Source of the DNA: Syntrophales bacterium
Lineage (GTDB): Bacteria; Desulfobacterota; Syntrophia; Syntrophales; UBA4778
Length of the DNA: 64,000 bases
Reading direction: 5' to 3'
Assembly: GCA_028712885.1 (NCBI GenBank)
Contig: JAQTPK010000009.1
Coordinates: 1 to 64,000 of the forward strand
Under the pieces are notes generated by a model, which saw only the letters and a program-made list of their open reading frames with translations, was not told the DNA's origin and ran no database searches. A program made the position numbers and the translations under genes. Below, piece by piece: positions 21,465 through 31,741 of this stretch (its first letter is position 1; each line of letters opens with the position of its first letter).

Positions 21465-23693
21465 ATGAAAATGTCCTTTCCGCCGTCTTTGTCCGGAATT
21501 TACTTTTTTACAATAGTAGCAGATAAGAAGAACATGAAAATGGAACAGCCGAACGAACTGAAGGGCAGGATTGAGCGGATCACCTACTTTGATGAGGAAT
21601 CCGGTTTCACGGTCGCCCGCCTGATCGCCGACGGATACGGAAAACCTGTAACCGTCGCCGGGAATCTGATTTCGCCCTATCCGGGGGAGACGATAAGGGC
21701 GAGGGGAGAATGGGTGCGGCATCCCCGGTTCGGAGACCAGTTCAGGATTCAGTCCTATGAGGCGGTTCTTCCGGTGACGGCGGAAGGCGTCGAGAAATAC
21801 CTCGGCTCGGGGCTGATCAGGGGGATCGGGCCGGCGACGGCCGCCCGCATCGTCCTCAGATTCGGCAAAAAAGCTCTTGATATTCTCGAGAACGATTTCG
21901 GCAGGCTGCTCGAAATCGACGGAATAGGGGAAAAGCGCCTCGCAACGATGCGCCGGTCATGGGACGAGCAGAAAGGAGTGCGAAGGCTCCTTGCCTTCCT
22001 GCAGGAGCAGGGGATCGGCACCGCGCATGCGGTCAAGATTTCGCGGCGATACGGGGAGGAGGCCGTCCGGGTCCTCCGGGAAAACCCCTACCGGCTCGCC
22101 GCTGATATTTTCGGCATAGGTTTCCCGACGGCCGACGCCATTGCGGAAAAAATGGGCGTCAAAAGAGATTCCGCCCGCAGGATACGGGCAGGCATTCTTC
22201 ACGTCCTGGGCAGAGGGATCGAGGAAGGCCACGTGTTCCTGCCGGAGCGGGAGCTGTTCGGAAAATCCCGGGAGCTGCTGGGAGTAGGCGATGAGCATGT
22301 CTCCCGGGAGCTGGAGGTATTAAAGGACGAGGGGGAGGTCCGCATCGAGGACAAAGAGGGCCGGCCTGTTTATCTGGCCGGCCTGCATGCCGCCGAATGC
22401 GCCGTTGCCGCCCGCATCCGGGCTATTCGCGCGGGCCGAGGGCCGGCCGGGGTGAAAGACACGGAAAGATCCGTGAAAAGCGCCCTTGCCTCCCTGGGAC
22501 TGAGCCCGGCGGAAAAACAGGTCGAAGCGCTGTTGCGCGCCGTCAGGGAAAAAATTCTGGTCATTACCGGCGGGCCGGGCACCGGCAAAACCACTCTTGT
22601 CCGGGCGGTCCTGGAACTTTTCCGCAATGCGGGGGCAAGGGTGCGCATGGCGGCCCCGACGGGGCGAGCCGCGCGGAGGCTGTCCGAGTCTACCGGAGGG
22701 GATGCCTCGACCATTCACAGGCTGCTCGAATACAGCGTTCCCAGGGGCGGCTTCCAGCGGGACAGGGGAAACCCCCTCGATTGCGACCTCCTTGTCGTGG
22801 ATGAGGCCTCGATGATAGACCTTCTCCTGATGGACAATCTCCTCGCCGCGGTGCGCGACAGAGCGGCCGTGATTATCGTAGGGGATGCGAATCAACTGCC
22901 CTCCGTAGGACCGGGCAACGTCCTTGGAGACCTGATCGCCTCGGAGGCGGTTCCCGTTATCGAGCTGAACGAGATCTTCCGGCAGGCGGGAGAAAGCGCC
23001 ATTATCCTGAACGCGCACCGGATCAGAAACGGCGAATCACCGGTATTCGAGACGGGCGGCGATTTCTTTTTCATCGAGCGCGAGGACCCGGATGAGGCCG
23101 TCCGGACCGTTCTCGATCTGGTCGGGAAGAGGATTCCGGACAAATTCGGTTTCGATCCCGTAGAGGATATCCAGGTCCTGAGTCCCATGAACAAGGGCGC
23201 CGCGGGCACGATCAGCCTCAATGCCGCGCTTCAGGACCTGCTGAATCCCGCCGGACAGGAGATCATGCGGGGGGCCAGGTCTTTCCGGCGCGGCGACAAA
23301 GTAATGCAAATCAGGAATAACTATGACAAAGAGGTGTTCAACGGGGATATCGGGAGGATAGTCCGGATAGATCCGGAAGAGCACGAGCTGGCGATCTCTT
23401 TCGACGGGCGCGAGATTCCGTACGACTTCGCGGAGCTGGAAGAAATCGCGCTCGCCTATGCCATCACCATCCACAAATCGCAGGGCTCGGAATATCCGGC
23501 CGTGGTGATTCCTTTCCTCACACAGCACTACGTACTGCTTCAGCGCAACCTTCTCTATACGGCGGTTACACGCGCCCGCAGCCTCGTCGTTCTGGTCGGC
23601 TCCCGCCGGGCGCTCGCCATGGCGGTCCGCAACGGCCGCGCCGACGGGAGGTTCACGGGGCTCAAGGAGAAGCTCGCCGCTGTCAAGAACTGA
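21465..23693 (+). CDS. recD2: RecD2-like ATP-dependent DNA helicase
   Basis: ITGGPGTGKTTLVRAVLELF, VVDEASMIDLLLMDNLL, YAITIHKSQGSEYPAVVIP; 742 aa with N-terminal HhH-like region. Confidence 0.93.
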   Translation: MKMSFPPSLSGIYFFTIVADKKNMKMEQPNELKGRIERITYFDEESGFTVARLIADGYGKPVTVAGNLISPYPGETIRARGEWVRHPRFGDQFRIQSYEAVLPVTAEGVEKYLGSGLIRGIGPATAARIVLRFGKKALDILENDFGRLLEIDGIGEKRLATMRRSWDEQKGVRRLLAFLQEQGIGTAHAVKISRRYGEEAVRVLRENPYRLAADIFGIGFPTADAIAEKMGVKRDSARRIRAGILHVLGRGIEEGHVFLPERELFGKSRELLGVGDEHVSRELEVLKDEGEVRIEDKEGRPVYLAGLHAAECAVAARIRAIRAGRGPAGVKDTERSVKSALASLGLSPAEKQVEALLRAVREKILVITGGPGTGKTTLVRAVLELFRNAGARVRMAAPTGRAARRLSESTGGDASTIHRLLEYSVPRGGFQRDRGNPLDCDLLVVDEASMIDLLLMDNLLAAVRDRAAVIIVGDANQLPSVGPGNVLGDLIASEAVPVIELNEIFRQAGESAIILNAHRIRNGESPVFETGGDFFFIEREDPDEAVRTVLDLVGKRIPDKFGFDPVEDIQVLSPMNKGAAGTISLNAALQDLLNPAGQEIMRGARSFRRGDKVMQIRNNYDKEVFNGDIGRIVRIDPEEHELAISFDGREIPYDFAELEEIALAYAITIHKSQGSEYPAVVIPFLTQHYVLLQRNLLYTAVTRARSLVVLVGSRRALAMAVRNGRADGRFTGLKEKLAAVKN

Positions 23694-23708
23694 TGGAAGG
23701 CCCTCACG

Positions 23709-24836
23709 ATGAAAAAATGGAAGCGCGATAAAAGGAAAAAAGGTATCACCGGAGCGGAAGGCCGGCGCTTTACGAAAAAGGTGTCCGGGAAAATCGGCCT
23801 GCCGCCCGGAAGCCTGGTGCATACGGGCGATAAGCGGGAAGGGGGAGTCCGGATCCGAATCGTGGAATACGAAGGAGACCGCTTCCAGGAGAGGGAAATC
23901 CGCTCTCTGGATGAATGTTTCCCTCTCAAAAGCAAGCCTGCGGTAACCTGGATCGATATAGACGGGATCCATGATACGGAAGTCGTGCGCCGGGCGGGGG
24001 AGCTCCTGAATCTGCACCCTCTTCTGCTGGAGGATATAGTAACCGCAGGCCAGCATCCAAAAGTCGAGGAGCACGATGATTATCTCTTCATCGTGCTGAA
24101 AAGGCTTGAGATGAAAGACGGTCCCGAGGGGATCGATAATGAGATCAGTGCAGAACAGATCAGCATCGTCTTCGGGTCGAATTACGTCCTGACGTTCAGC
24201 GAACACGAGGATGAAACCTTTGCCTCGGTCCGGGATCTTCTCCGCAGCGCCAACGGCCGGTTCCGCCGGCGGGGGCCGGATTACCTGGCGTACATCATCC
24301 TGGACGCCGTAGTCGACCGCTACTTCCTCGTCCTCGACCGTTTGGGCGAGCGCATCGAGAGGACGGAAGAAGAGCTGATTTCCACACCCTCCGCGGAGAC
24401 GGTCAACGACATCCATCTTCTCAAGCGGGAGATGCTCTTTCTGCGGAAATCAGTCTGGCCGCTGCGGGAAATGGTGAGCTCGCTTCAGCGCTGCGGGTCC
24501 GAACTGGTTGATGAGACAACGAGGGCGTATCTTCGCGATGTTCACGACCATGTCATCCAGGTGCTCGATACAACCGAGACGTTCCGCGAAATGGTCTACG
24601 GCATGTTCGACATATACCTTTCGAGCCTGAGCAACAGGATGAACGAGGTCATGAAAATACTTACGATGTTTGCCTCCATTTTCATCCCGCTCACTTTCCT
24701 GGTCGGCGTCTACGGGATGAATTTCGAGTTCATGCCGGAGCTCAAATGGAAATGGAGTTACCCCATCCTCTGGCTGTTCATGATTGCCATGGCCGTTTCC
24801 ATGCTCGTTTATTTCAAGAGGAAAAAATGGTTCTGA
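23709..24836 (+). CDS. corA: CorA-family Mg2+/Co2+ transporter
   Basis: C-terminal FIPLTFLVGVYGMNFEFMPELKW (GMN motif). Confidence 0.95.
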   Translation: MKKWKRDKRKKGITGAEGRRFTKKVSGKIGLPPGSLVHTGDKREGGVRIRIVEYEGDRFQEREIRSLDECFPLKSKPAVTWIDIDGIHDTEVVRRAGELLNLHPLLLEDIVTAGQHPKVEEHDDYLFIVLKRLEMKDGPEGIDNEISAEQISIVFGSNYVLTFSEHEDETFASVRDLLRSANGRFRRRGPDYLAYIILDAVVDRYFLVLDRLGERIERTEEELISTPSAETVNDIHLLKREMLFLRKSVWPLREMVSSLQRCGSELVDETTRAYLRDVHDHVIQVLDTTETFREMVYGMFDIYLSSLSNRMNEVMKILTMFASIFIPLTFLVGVYGMNFEFMPELKWKWSYPILWLFMIAMAVSMLVYFKRKKWF

Positions 24837-24942
24837 TCATATTTAACTTGAAATTATTGGCAATTTTCTGATATTGCTGACCTGCAGGCTGAAGTTTTTC
24901 AACCATATCTCAATTACGGCAAACAATACTCGAGGGGATGAA

Positions 24943-25674
24943 ATGAAGCCAAAAATCACCGCCGCTACAGTTCAGCAGCTCGTAGAGGAACAGATACAGC
25001 GATGGACTACTATGGGCAGGGAGAAAAAGAAAAAACCCTATCCGGTCGTCACGATATCCAGGGAAGCCGGCAGCGGGGGACGGGAGGTCGCCAGGTATCT
25101 TGCGGAATACCTTAAACTCGACCTTTACGGCAGCCGGATCGTCAGTGAGGTCGCGAAGAGCGCTAAAATGAGCACAGCGGTCGTCGAGACGCTGGATGAA
25201 AAAGGGCGTTCGATGCTTGAAGACTGGATTTCCATCCTGGAAACGGAAAAGAATCTCTGGGGCTACGAATACCTTCGTCACCTGACAAAAGTAATCGGGA
25301 CGATCGGGCGCCACGGCCGCGCCGTTATCGTCGGAAGGGGGGCGCACCTGATCCTTCCGGCGGAAGAGACTTTCCGCGTCAGGATTGTCGCGCCGATGGA
25401 AGCAAGGATCAAAAATTTTCAGAAGGAATTCAAACTTTCCGCGGAAGAGGCCAGGAAGCGGATTATTGTCATCGAATCGGACCGGAATGAGTTTATCCGC
25501 AAATACTTCCATGCGGATATTGCCGATTCGTCCACTTACGACCTGACGATAAATACGAGCGCAATGGATCCGAAAGCCGCGGCGCAGCTCATAACGGCGG
25601 CTATCTGCCTCAGCAACAAGATGTCCGACAGGGTGGAAATCCTCAAGCCCGCTCTGACGTCGCTCTTTCGCTGA
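24943..25674 (+). CDS. Cytidylate kinase-like family protein
   Basis: VTISREAGSGGREVARYLAEYLKLDLYG ... VGRGAHLILP. Confidence 0.85.
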   Translation: MKPKITAATVQQLVEEQIQRWTTMGREKKKKPYPVVTISREAGSGGREVARYLAEYLKLDLYGSRIVSEVAKSAKMSTAVVETLDEKGRSMLEDWISILETEKNLWGYEYLRHLTKVIGTIGRHGRAVIVGRGAHLILPAEETFRVRIVAPMEARIKNFQKEFKLSAEEARKRIIVIESDRNEFIRKYFHADIADSSTYDLTINTSAMDPKAAAQLITAAICLSNKMSDRVEILKPALTSLFR

Positions 25675-25683
25675 AATTTATAA

Positions 25684-26703
25684 TTAAAATCTGGTTTTCA
25701 GAATGAAGTTAAAGACCACGTCCGGCGAAGACTTGACCAGAATGTCCTCGGAAACGGCTATATCGAGAGTCGTCTCGCGGGTGAGGGCGACGGTTCCCCC
25801 TAAAACGAGTTGTATGCCGGGCGACTCGAGCTCTTTCAGTTCGCTGTCCCGGTAGAAGGGAGTGTGGGCATCCGCCTGAATTTTAAGGACCAGACGTTCG
25901 CCGGGTTTCCAGCCTCCTCCCAGAGTTCCAAAAACGGCGGTGTTCCTCTGCTGTTCCGCGAGCACGCTTCCGCCCTTCATGGCCATACCGCCTCCGGCTC
26001 CGTATATCGACCATCGGCCGTACCGGGAATCGAAAGGACGGTCGGCGGTCACCCAGACGGCCAGGTCCGTGCTCCCGCTGCCGATAAGCGATCCGCTGTC
26101 CCCTGTCGGGAGTTTGAGGCTGGCGCGAAGCGCGGCCGATCCATTTCCTCCCCTGTATAATTGTCTCGCCCCCTGGAGCCGTACATCGCCGATGCCGCCG
26201 CTGCAGGAATCCAGTTTCAGGCGCTCGCCGCCGTCCCGGACATAACGGTATAGGAGCCTGTTTTTCGGGGCCAGATTCCTGCCGCCTTCCCGGAACCCGA
26301 AAGTGTGGTGCCAGGTATCGATGACACCGTCGAGGAATCCCCCCGTCTGGCTGACATAGGGAATGTCGATCCCCGCCTCCGTATCCTGCCCCAGGCCCCG
26401 CCTCACTCCGAGCGCGAAGGAGTGCGTTTCGCCGTCAATGAGCAGTGACTCCCGGTGGTTTTCGTCCAGAATATAATTGCTGGCAAGGACGGCGGAGAAT
26501 TCGAGTTCCGTTTTCCCAGCCTTGACGACACGGGGGCTTCCTGCTCCCGGCAGACCGAAGATCCTGATTACGGGGCTCTGGTTGTAAGTATTAAAAGGTT
26601 CAATCTCGAATGCGGGAACGCATGGAGGGCAAATTAAAGACAGCAAAGCTGCAAGGACGAAAAAACGGGTCATGTCGGGCCACAAGAAGCAGGATAAAAA
26701 CAT
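25684..26703 (-). CDS. Outer-membrane beta-barrel-like protein (DUF3187-like)
   Basis: Signal peptide; PFNTYNQSPVIRIFGLP; alternating pattern, C-terminal F (NFILKTRF). Confidence 0.65.
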   Translation of the reverse strand: MFLSCFLWPDMTRFFVLAALLSLICPPCVPAFEIEPFNTYNQSPVIRIFGLPGAGSPRVVKAGKTELEFSAVLASNYILDENHRESLLIDGETHSFALGVRRGLGQDTEAGIDIPYVSQTGGFLDGVIDTWHHTFGFREGGRNLAPKNRLLYRYVRDGGERLKLDSCSGGIGDVRLQGARQLYRGGNGSAALRASLKLPTGDSGSLIGSGSTDLAVWVTADRPFDSRYGRWSIYGAGGGMAMKGGSVLAEQQRNTAVFGTLGGGWKPGERLVLKIQADAHTPFYRDSELKELESPGIQLVLGGTVALTRETTLDIAVSEDILVKSSPDVVFNFILKTRF

Positions 26704-26870
26704 CTTAATTGAATATGGATGTATTTACGAGCTTTTTTGCTGTTCTTCAAAATGGAAATTCAGGGGTATTCGGCCTTGAATTTGAGGTCGTCTTGTAGTA
26801 CTCATCCGGTATCGCTTGGGTTCGCCGGCTTGCTCCGGAGCGCTCAGGACATGCCGAATGGGGTTCCCCT

Positions 26871-27203
26871 GTGCAGAAAATAGAATGTCCTGAATGCCTT
26901 AAGAGTTTCATCTGGACGGATAACATGCCGCTCCAGGGCAAGTGTCCCACCCCCGATTGCAGCTGGAATTACGACGTCCGGGAAGAACTCCGGAGAGGGG
27001 CGTTAAAACGGATACCCGGGCCGGAGAATCCCATTCAATGCTCGCGGTGCGGATCTCCGATTACATCCCGTTTCGCTTTTTGCACCGGCTGCAGAAGCCT
27101 TGTCACGGGTCCGGTCACCTGGGGCAGCGGATCCCTTCTGGCCTTTATCCTTTTTCTTCTGATTGCAGTCTCGATCGCTTTATATAAATATTCATTAAAG
27201 TAA
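26871..27203 (+). CDS. Small zinc-ribbon protein with C-terminal TM helix
   Basis: CPECLKSF..CPTPDC; CSRCG..CTGC; LLAFILFLLIAVSIAL. Confidence 0.6.
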   Translation: MQKIECPECLKSFIWTDNMPLQGKCPTPDCSWNYDVREELRRGALKRIPGPENPIQCSRCGSPITSRFAFCTGCRSLVTGPVTWGSGSLLAFILFLLIAVSIALYKYSLK

Positions 27204-27253
27204 TTGGGCCACTGACCCCTTTAACAATATCCGGACTTCCTTCCCTCCAGGAG

Positions 27254-28360
27254 ATGGCGATGAAAAAGACCCCCCTCTATGAGCGGCACCTTGCGCTCGG
27301 CGCGAAAGTGATCGACTTCGGCGGCTGGGCAATGCCGGTCCAGTACACCAATGTCATCGAGGAACACCGGACGACGCGCCGGAATGCGGGAATATTCGAT
27401 ATATGCCACATGGGGGAGATCGAAATACAGGGCGAAGACGCCTTTTCCCTGCTCCAGCATGTCATGAGCAGGAATCTGGAAAAGCAGTCTGCGGGGCAGA
27501 TGAAGCTCAGCCTGCTTCTTAACGAAAAAGGAGGCATTATCGACGATTTGACCGTCTACAAGACGGCGGAAAACAATTACATGGTAGTGACCAATGCCGT
27601 GACAAAGGACAGGGATCTTGCCTGGATCACGAAGGTCAGGGAGGAAAAAGGGTACGCCCGCGTGAATTTGCGGGATATTACTGATATTACGGGGAAAATA
27701 GATCTTCAGGGCCCCCTTGCAGCATCTATCCTGGAGCAGATCACTGCCGACGATCCCGGCTCTCTCGGTTTTTACTCTTTCTCCCGGACGCGCGTGCTCG
27801 GTAATCCGGCCATTGTCTCCAGGAGCGGGTACACCGGAGAAGACGGATTCGAAATATACGTCCCCGCGGATAAAGTAGGCGAAGTCTGGGACGCTCTCCT
27901 GGAGCAGGGACGGGGCCGCGGCCTGAAGCCGGTCGGGCTGGGAGCCAGGGATACGTTGAGACTGGAAGCGGGGATGATGCTTTACGGCAACGAAATGAAC
28001 GAGAACGTCACCCCCTTTGAAGTCGTGTACGGATGGATCACCGATCTCGATAAGGAATTCATCGGCCGGGACTGCCTCCTGCGGCAGAAGGAAAAGGGAC
28101 TAGAGAGAAAACTTGTCGGTTTCGAAATGGAGGACAGGGGAATCGCCCGGCACGGGTACAGCGTTACAGGAAATGACGGGAAAAAGATCGGGGAGGTCAC
28201 GTCGGGGACATTCTCTCCCACGTTGAACCGTCCCATCGGCCTGGCGTTTGTTCCGTTCTCTTTCAGGGAGCCCGGCACTGAGATCCGGATAGATATCAGG
28301 GGAAATCAGGCGAGGGCCCGGGTGGCGAAACTGCCGTTTTATAAAAGAGACAGACATTAG
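27254..28360 (+). CDS. gcvT: Glycine cleavage system T protein
   Basis: PLYERHLALGAKVIDFGGWAMPVQY; SRSGYTGEDGFEIY. Confidence 0.96.
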   Translation: MAMKKTPLYERHLALGAKVIDFGGWAMPVQYTNVIEEHRTTRRNAGIFDICHMGEIEIQGEDAFSLLQHVMSRNLEKQSAGQMKLSLLLNEKGGIIDDLTVYKTAENNYMVVTNAVTKDRDLAWITKVREEKGYARVNLRDITDITGKIDLQGPLAASILEQITADDPGSLGFYSFSRTRVLGNPAIVSRSGYTGEDGFEIYVPADKVGEVWDALLEQGRGRGLKPVGLGARDTLRLEAGMMLYGNEMNENVTPFEVVYGWITDLDKEFIGRDCLLRQKEKGLERKLVGFEMEDRGIARHGYSVTGNDGKKIGEVTSGTFSPTLNRPIGLAFVPFSFREPGTEIRIDIRGNQARARVAKLPFYKRDRH

Positions 28361-28474
28361 ACATCAGACGTTGGACGTCATGCTTCAGGTATGTAAGCCA
28401 AGCCCCATTAATCTGGTTCCGGCACCTAACGTCTAACGTCCAAAGTCCAAAGTCTAAAGTCTAATGTCCAATGG
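28352..28474. repeat. Heptad tandem arrays in inverted orientation overlapping the gcvT stop
   Basis: AGACATT AGACATC AGACGTT GGACGTC (28352-28379) and CTAACGT CTAACGT CCAAAGT CCAAAGT CTAAAGT CTAATGT CCAATGG (28426-28474). Confidence 0.92.
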
Positions 28475-28495
28475 CTGAAGAAGGAGGAGGAGGCG

Positions 28496-28894
28496 ATGTC
28501 AAAACCCAGTCCGGATGACCGGAGATACTCGCGGGAGCACGAATGGGCAAAAGATAATGGAGACGGAACGATCACAATGGGCATAACCGATTATGCCCAG
28601 GAAATGCTGACCGATGTCGTGTTTGTGGAGCTTCCGGAAACCGGAAAAAAAGTCAAGCAGATGCAGGTAGTCGCCGTTGTGGAATCGGTTAAATCCGTTT
28701 CGGACGTCTATTCCCCCGTGAGCGGCGAAGTAACGGAGGTGAACCGGATCCTCGAAGAACGGCCGGAGATTGTGAACCAGGACGCGTTCGGGGAAGGATG
28801 GCTGTGCAGGATCAGGATGGACGATCCGAAGGAATTGGACTCGCTGATGAGCTCTTCCCGATACGAGGAATTTATCAAGGATCTGAAGCACTGA
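28496..28894 (+). CDS. gcvH: Glycine cleavage system H protein
   Basis: YSREHEWAKDNGDGTITMGITDYAQEMLTDVVFVELPE; VVAVVESVKSVSDVYSPVSGEV (lipoyl Lys). Confidence 0.96.
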   Translation: MSKPSPDDRRYSREHEWAKDNGDGTITMGITDYAQEMLTDVVFVELPETGKKVKQMQVVAVVESVKSVSDVYSPVSGEVTEVNRILEERPEIVNQDAFGEGWLCRIRMDDPKELDSLMSSSRYEEFIKDLKH

Positions 28895-28899
28895 GAGGC

Positions 28900-30237
28900 A
28901 TGGAAATGAACTACGTTCCCCACACCGCCGAAGATCGGAAACATATGATGGAGACGATCGGGATCGGCTCCCTGGAAGAACTCTTTAAGGACATTCCGAA
29001 GAAATTCCGGCTTAAAAGGGCCCTGAAGCTCCCGCCGCCGCTGTCCGAGCAGGAAACCCTGAACCTGATGCAGGAACTGGCGTCAAAAAACCGGATCCCC
29101 GCGGCGACGCTGCGCGGCGCCGGCGCCTATCACCATTTTATTCCCGCCGTCGTAGGACATGTGATTTCCCGGTCGGAATTTTACACCGCCTACACGCCTT
29201 ATCAGGCTGAAATAAGCCAGGGCATACTTCAGGCTATTTATGAATACCAGAGCATGGTCGCCGGCCTGACGGGGATGCAGGTCGCGAATGCCTCCATGTA
29301 CGACGGGGCCTCGGCGCTGGCGGAGGCGGCGGTCCTTGCCGCAAAGACGCTGGGAAAGAGCCGGATCGTCATGGTCCGCTCCGTCCACCCCGAGTACAGG
29401 CAGGTCGTCCGAACCTATTCCTGGGCGAACGGTTATGAAGTTGTAGAGACGCCCTTTACCGGGAGCGGCGGGCTTGACCGCGGCGCCCTGCTCGATTCCG
29501 TTGACGACAAAACGGCTGCGGTCCTGGTCCAGAGCCCTAACTTTTTCGGGGTGATCGAGGACCTTGCGGCCGTCGAACGGGACGTGCACGCCAAAGGGGC
29601 CTGGCTTGTGGCGGGTTTCACGGAGGCGGTGTCGCTCGGGCTGCTTAAGCCCGGGGGCGAAGCAGGAGCGGATATCGTCGCCGGAGAGGGGCAGAGTTTC
29701 GGAAATCCCCTGAATTTCGGCGGCCCCTACCTGGGCATCTTCGCCGCGACGGGAAAGCTTCTGCGGAAGATCCCCGGGAGGCTGGCGGGGGCGACGGTGG
29801 ACCGCGAAGGGAGGCGCGGGTTCGTGCTGACGCTTCAGACCCGGGAACAGCACATCCGGAGGGAAAAAGCGACTTCCAATATCTGTTCGAACGAGGCGCT
29901 CTGCGCATTGGCGGCCGGAGTTTATCTGGCGAGCATCGGAAAGAATCTTCGCAAACTGGCCTGGCTCAACGTCCAGAAGGCTCAGTATCTCAGGAAAAAA
30001 CTCTCCGGACTTCCGGGCTGGGGCCCGGCATTCAGCGGTCCGGTTTTCAACGAATTCGCCGTCCGGTGCCCCGATCCGGCGGCGGCAAACGCGAGGCTCG
30101 AAAGGCACGGGATAGTCGGCGGATACGAAGCGGGCCGCCATTACCCGGAACTGTCCGACGTGCTCATTTTCTGCGCGACGGAAATGGTTTCGAAAGAGCG
30201 GATGGACCGCGCAGCCGGGATACTCGGCAAAGGTTGA
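28900..30237 (+). CDS. gcvPA: Glycine dehydrogenase (decarboxylating) subunit 1
   Basis: MEMNYVPHTAEDRKHMMETIG; LRGAGAYHHFIPAVV. Confidence 0.94.
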   Translation: MEMNYVPHTAEDRKHMMETIGIGSLEELFKDIPKKFRLKRALKLPPPLSEQETLNLMQELASKNRIPAATLRGAGAYHHFIPAVVGHVISRSEFYTAYTPYQAEISQGILQAIYEYQSMVAGLTGMQVANASMYDGASALAEAAVLAAKTLGKSRIVMVRSVHPEYRQVVRTYSWANGYEVVETPFTGSGGLDRGALLDSVDDKTAAVLVQSPNFFGVIEDLAAVERDVHAKGAWLVAGFTEAVSLGLLKPGGEAGADIVAGEGQSFGNPLNFGGPYLGIFAATGKLLRKIPGRLAGATVDREGRRGFVLTLQTREQHIRREKATSNICSNEALCALAAGVYLASIGKNLRKLAWLNVQKAQYLRKKLSGLPGWGPAFSGPVFNEFAVRCPDPAAANARLERHGIVGGYEAGRHYPELSDVLIFCATEMVSKERMDRAAGILGKG

Positions 30238-30280
30238 AGGGACCGCAAGAGAGGCGGCCTAATCAGAAAAAGAGGACATT

Positions 30281-31741
30281 ATGGAACTTATTTTTGAGAA
30301 GAGCAGGCCCGGCCGCTCGGGGGCGGGCATTCCGGAAAGCGACGTTCCCGCTGTCCCGGTCGAGCAGTGCATCGATCCGAAGCTGCTGCGGGAGGATGTG
30401 GATCTGCCGGAGGTCGCGGAAATCGATCTTGTCCGGCATTACACCGCGCTGTCGCGGAGAAATTTCGGGGTCGACGCAGGCTTCTACCCGCTCGGCTCCT
30501 GCACGATGAAGTACAATCCCAAGGTCAATGAAGACGCGGCGCGCCTTCCCGGATTCACCGCCCTGCACCCGTACGCGCCCGAGTCTTTCTCGCAGGGGAG
30601 CATGCGCCTCATGTACGAGTTGAGAAGGCATCTCAGCGAGATATTCGGCATGGGCGATTTTGCCCTTCAGCCCGCGGCCGGAGCCCACGGAGAGCTTACC
30701 GGCGTCATGGTGATCAAGAGGCATTTCGAGAAAAAGAGGGAGAGGCGGACGAAAATCCTGATTCCCGACGCCGCCCACGGCACCAATCCGGCATCCGGCG
30801 CTCTGTGCGGATTCGAGACGGTCACCGTCCGGACCAGCGCGGACGGAGGCGTGGACATAGGGCATCTGTGCGAGCTCATGACGGAGGAAACAGCCGGGCT
30901 TATGCTCACGAACCCGAACACGCTTGGCCTCTTCGAGCGGAATATTGAGAAGGTTGCCTCCGTCCTGCATGGAAAAGGCGGCCTTCTTTACTGCGACGGG
31001 GCGAATGCAAACGCGTTCCTCGGGATCACCCGTCCCGGGAGCCTGGGATTCGATCTGATCCAGCTGAATCTTCACAAGACTTTTTCGACTCCCCACGGCT
31101 GCGGCGGACCCGGGAGCGGCCCCCTCGGGGTGGCCCGGGAGCTTGTTCCTTATCTTCCCGTACCGCGCGTGGTGAAAGAAAGGACGCGGTACCGGTGGGA
31201 ATACGATGCTCCCGACAGCGTCGGCAGGGTCCGTTCTTTTTACGGGAATTTCAACGTGATGGTTAAAGCCCTTGCCTATATCCGTTCGCTCGGGCCCGAA
31301 GGTCTGCGCTGGACGAGCGAAGCGGCGGTCCTCAATGCAAATTACGTGAAAGCGAAGCTGGCGCCGTGGTACGACCTCCCATACAACCGCACCTGCATGC
31401 ATGAGTGCGTCTTCTCGGGGACGCGACAGGTGAGGGAAAGCGGAGTACATACATCGGATATCGCAAAGAGACTGCTCGATTACGGCTATCATCCTCCTAC
31501 TATTTATTTCCCGCTGATCGTACCCGAAGCGATCATGATCGAACCGAATGAAACGGAAAGCAGGGAAACGCTCGACGCCTTCTGCGAGGCCATGATCTCG
31601 ATAGCCAGGGAAGCGAAAGAAGAGCCGGAGCGGGTGAAATCAGCGCCCCTGACTACGCCGGTGAGGCGGATGGACGAGGTAAAGGCGGCGAGGGAGCCGG
31701 ACGTGCGCTGGAATCCGGCCGGGAGAGGAGGCAGGCGGTAA
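30281..31741 (+). CDS. gcvPB: Glycine dehydrogenase (decarboxylating) subunit 2
   Basis: [40 protein letters not shown] (PLP Lys). Confidence 0.95.
   Translation: MELIFEKSRPGRSGAGIPESDVPAVPVEQCIDPKLLREDVDLPEVAEIDLVRHYTALSRRNFGVDAGFYPLGSCTMKYNPKVNEDAARLPGFTALHPYAPESFSQGSMRLMYELRRHLSEIFGMGDFALQPAAGAHGELTGVMVIKRHFEKKRERRTKILIPDAAHGTNPASGALCGFETVTVRTSADGGVDIGHLCELMTEETAGLMLTNPNTLGLFERNIEKVASVLHGKGGLLYCDGANANAFLGITRPGSLGFDLIQLNLHKTFSTPHGCGGPGSGPLGVARELVPYLPVPRVVKERTRYRWEYDAPDSVGRVRSFYGNFNVMVKALAYIRSLGPEGLRWTSEAAVLNANYVKAKLAPWYDLPYNRTCMHECVFSGTRQVRESGVHTSDIAKRLLDYGYHPPTIYFPLIVPEAIMIEPNETESRETLDAFCEAMISIAREAKEEPERVKSAPLTTPVRRMDEVKAAREPDVRWNPAGRGGRR

Noticed and set aside
23037-24416. 459-aa minus ORF
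   Set aside because: Antisense to recD2 and corA
26700-27254. Glycine riboswitch upstream of gcvT
   Set aside because: No tandem aptamer-like conserved core recognised; a zinc-ribbon ORF occupies most of the space
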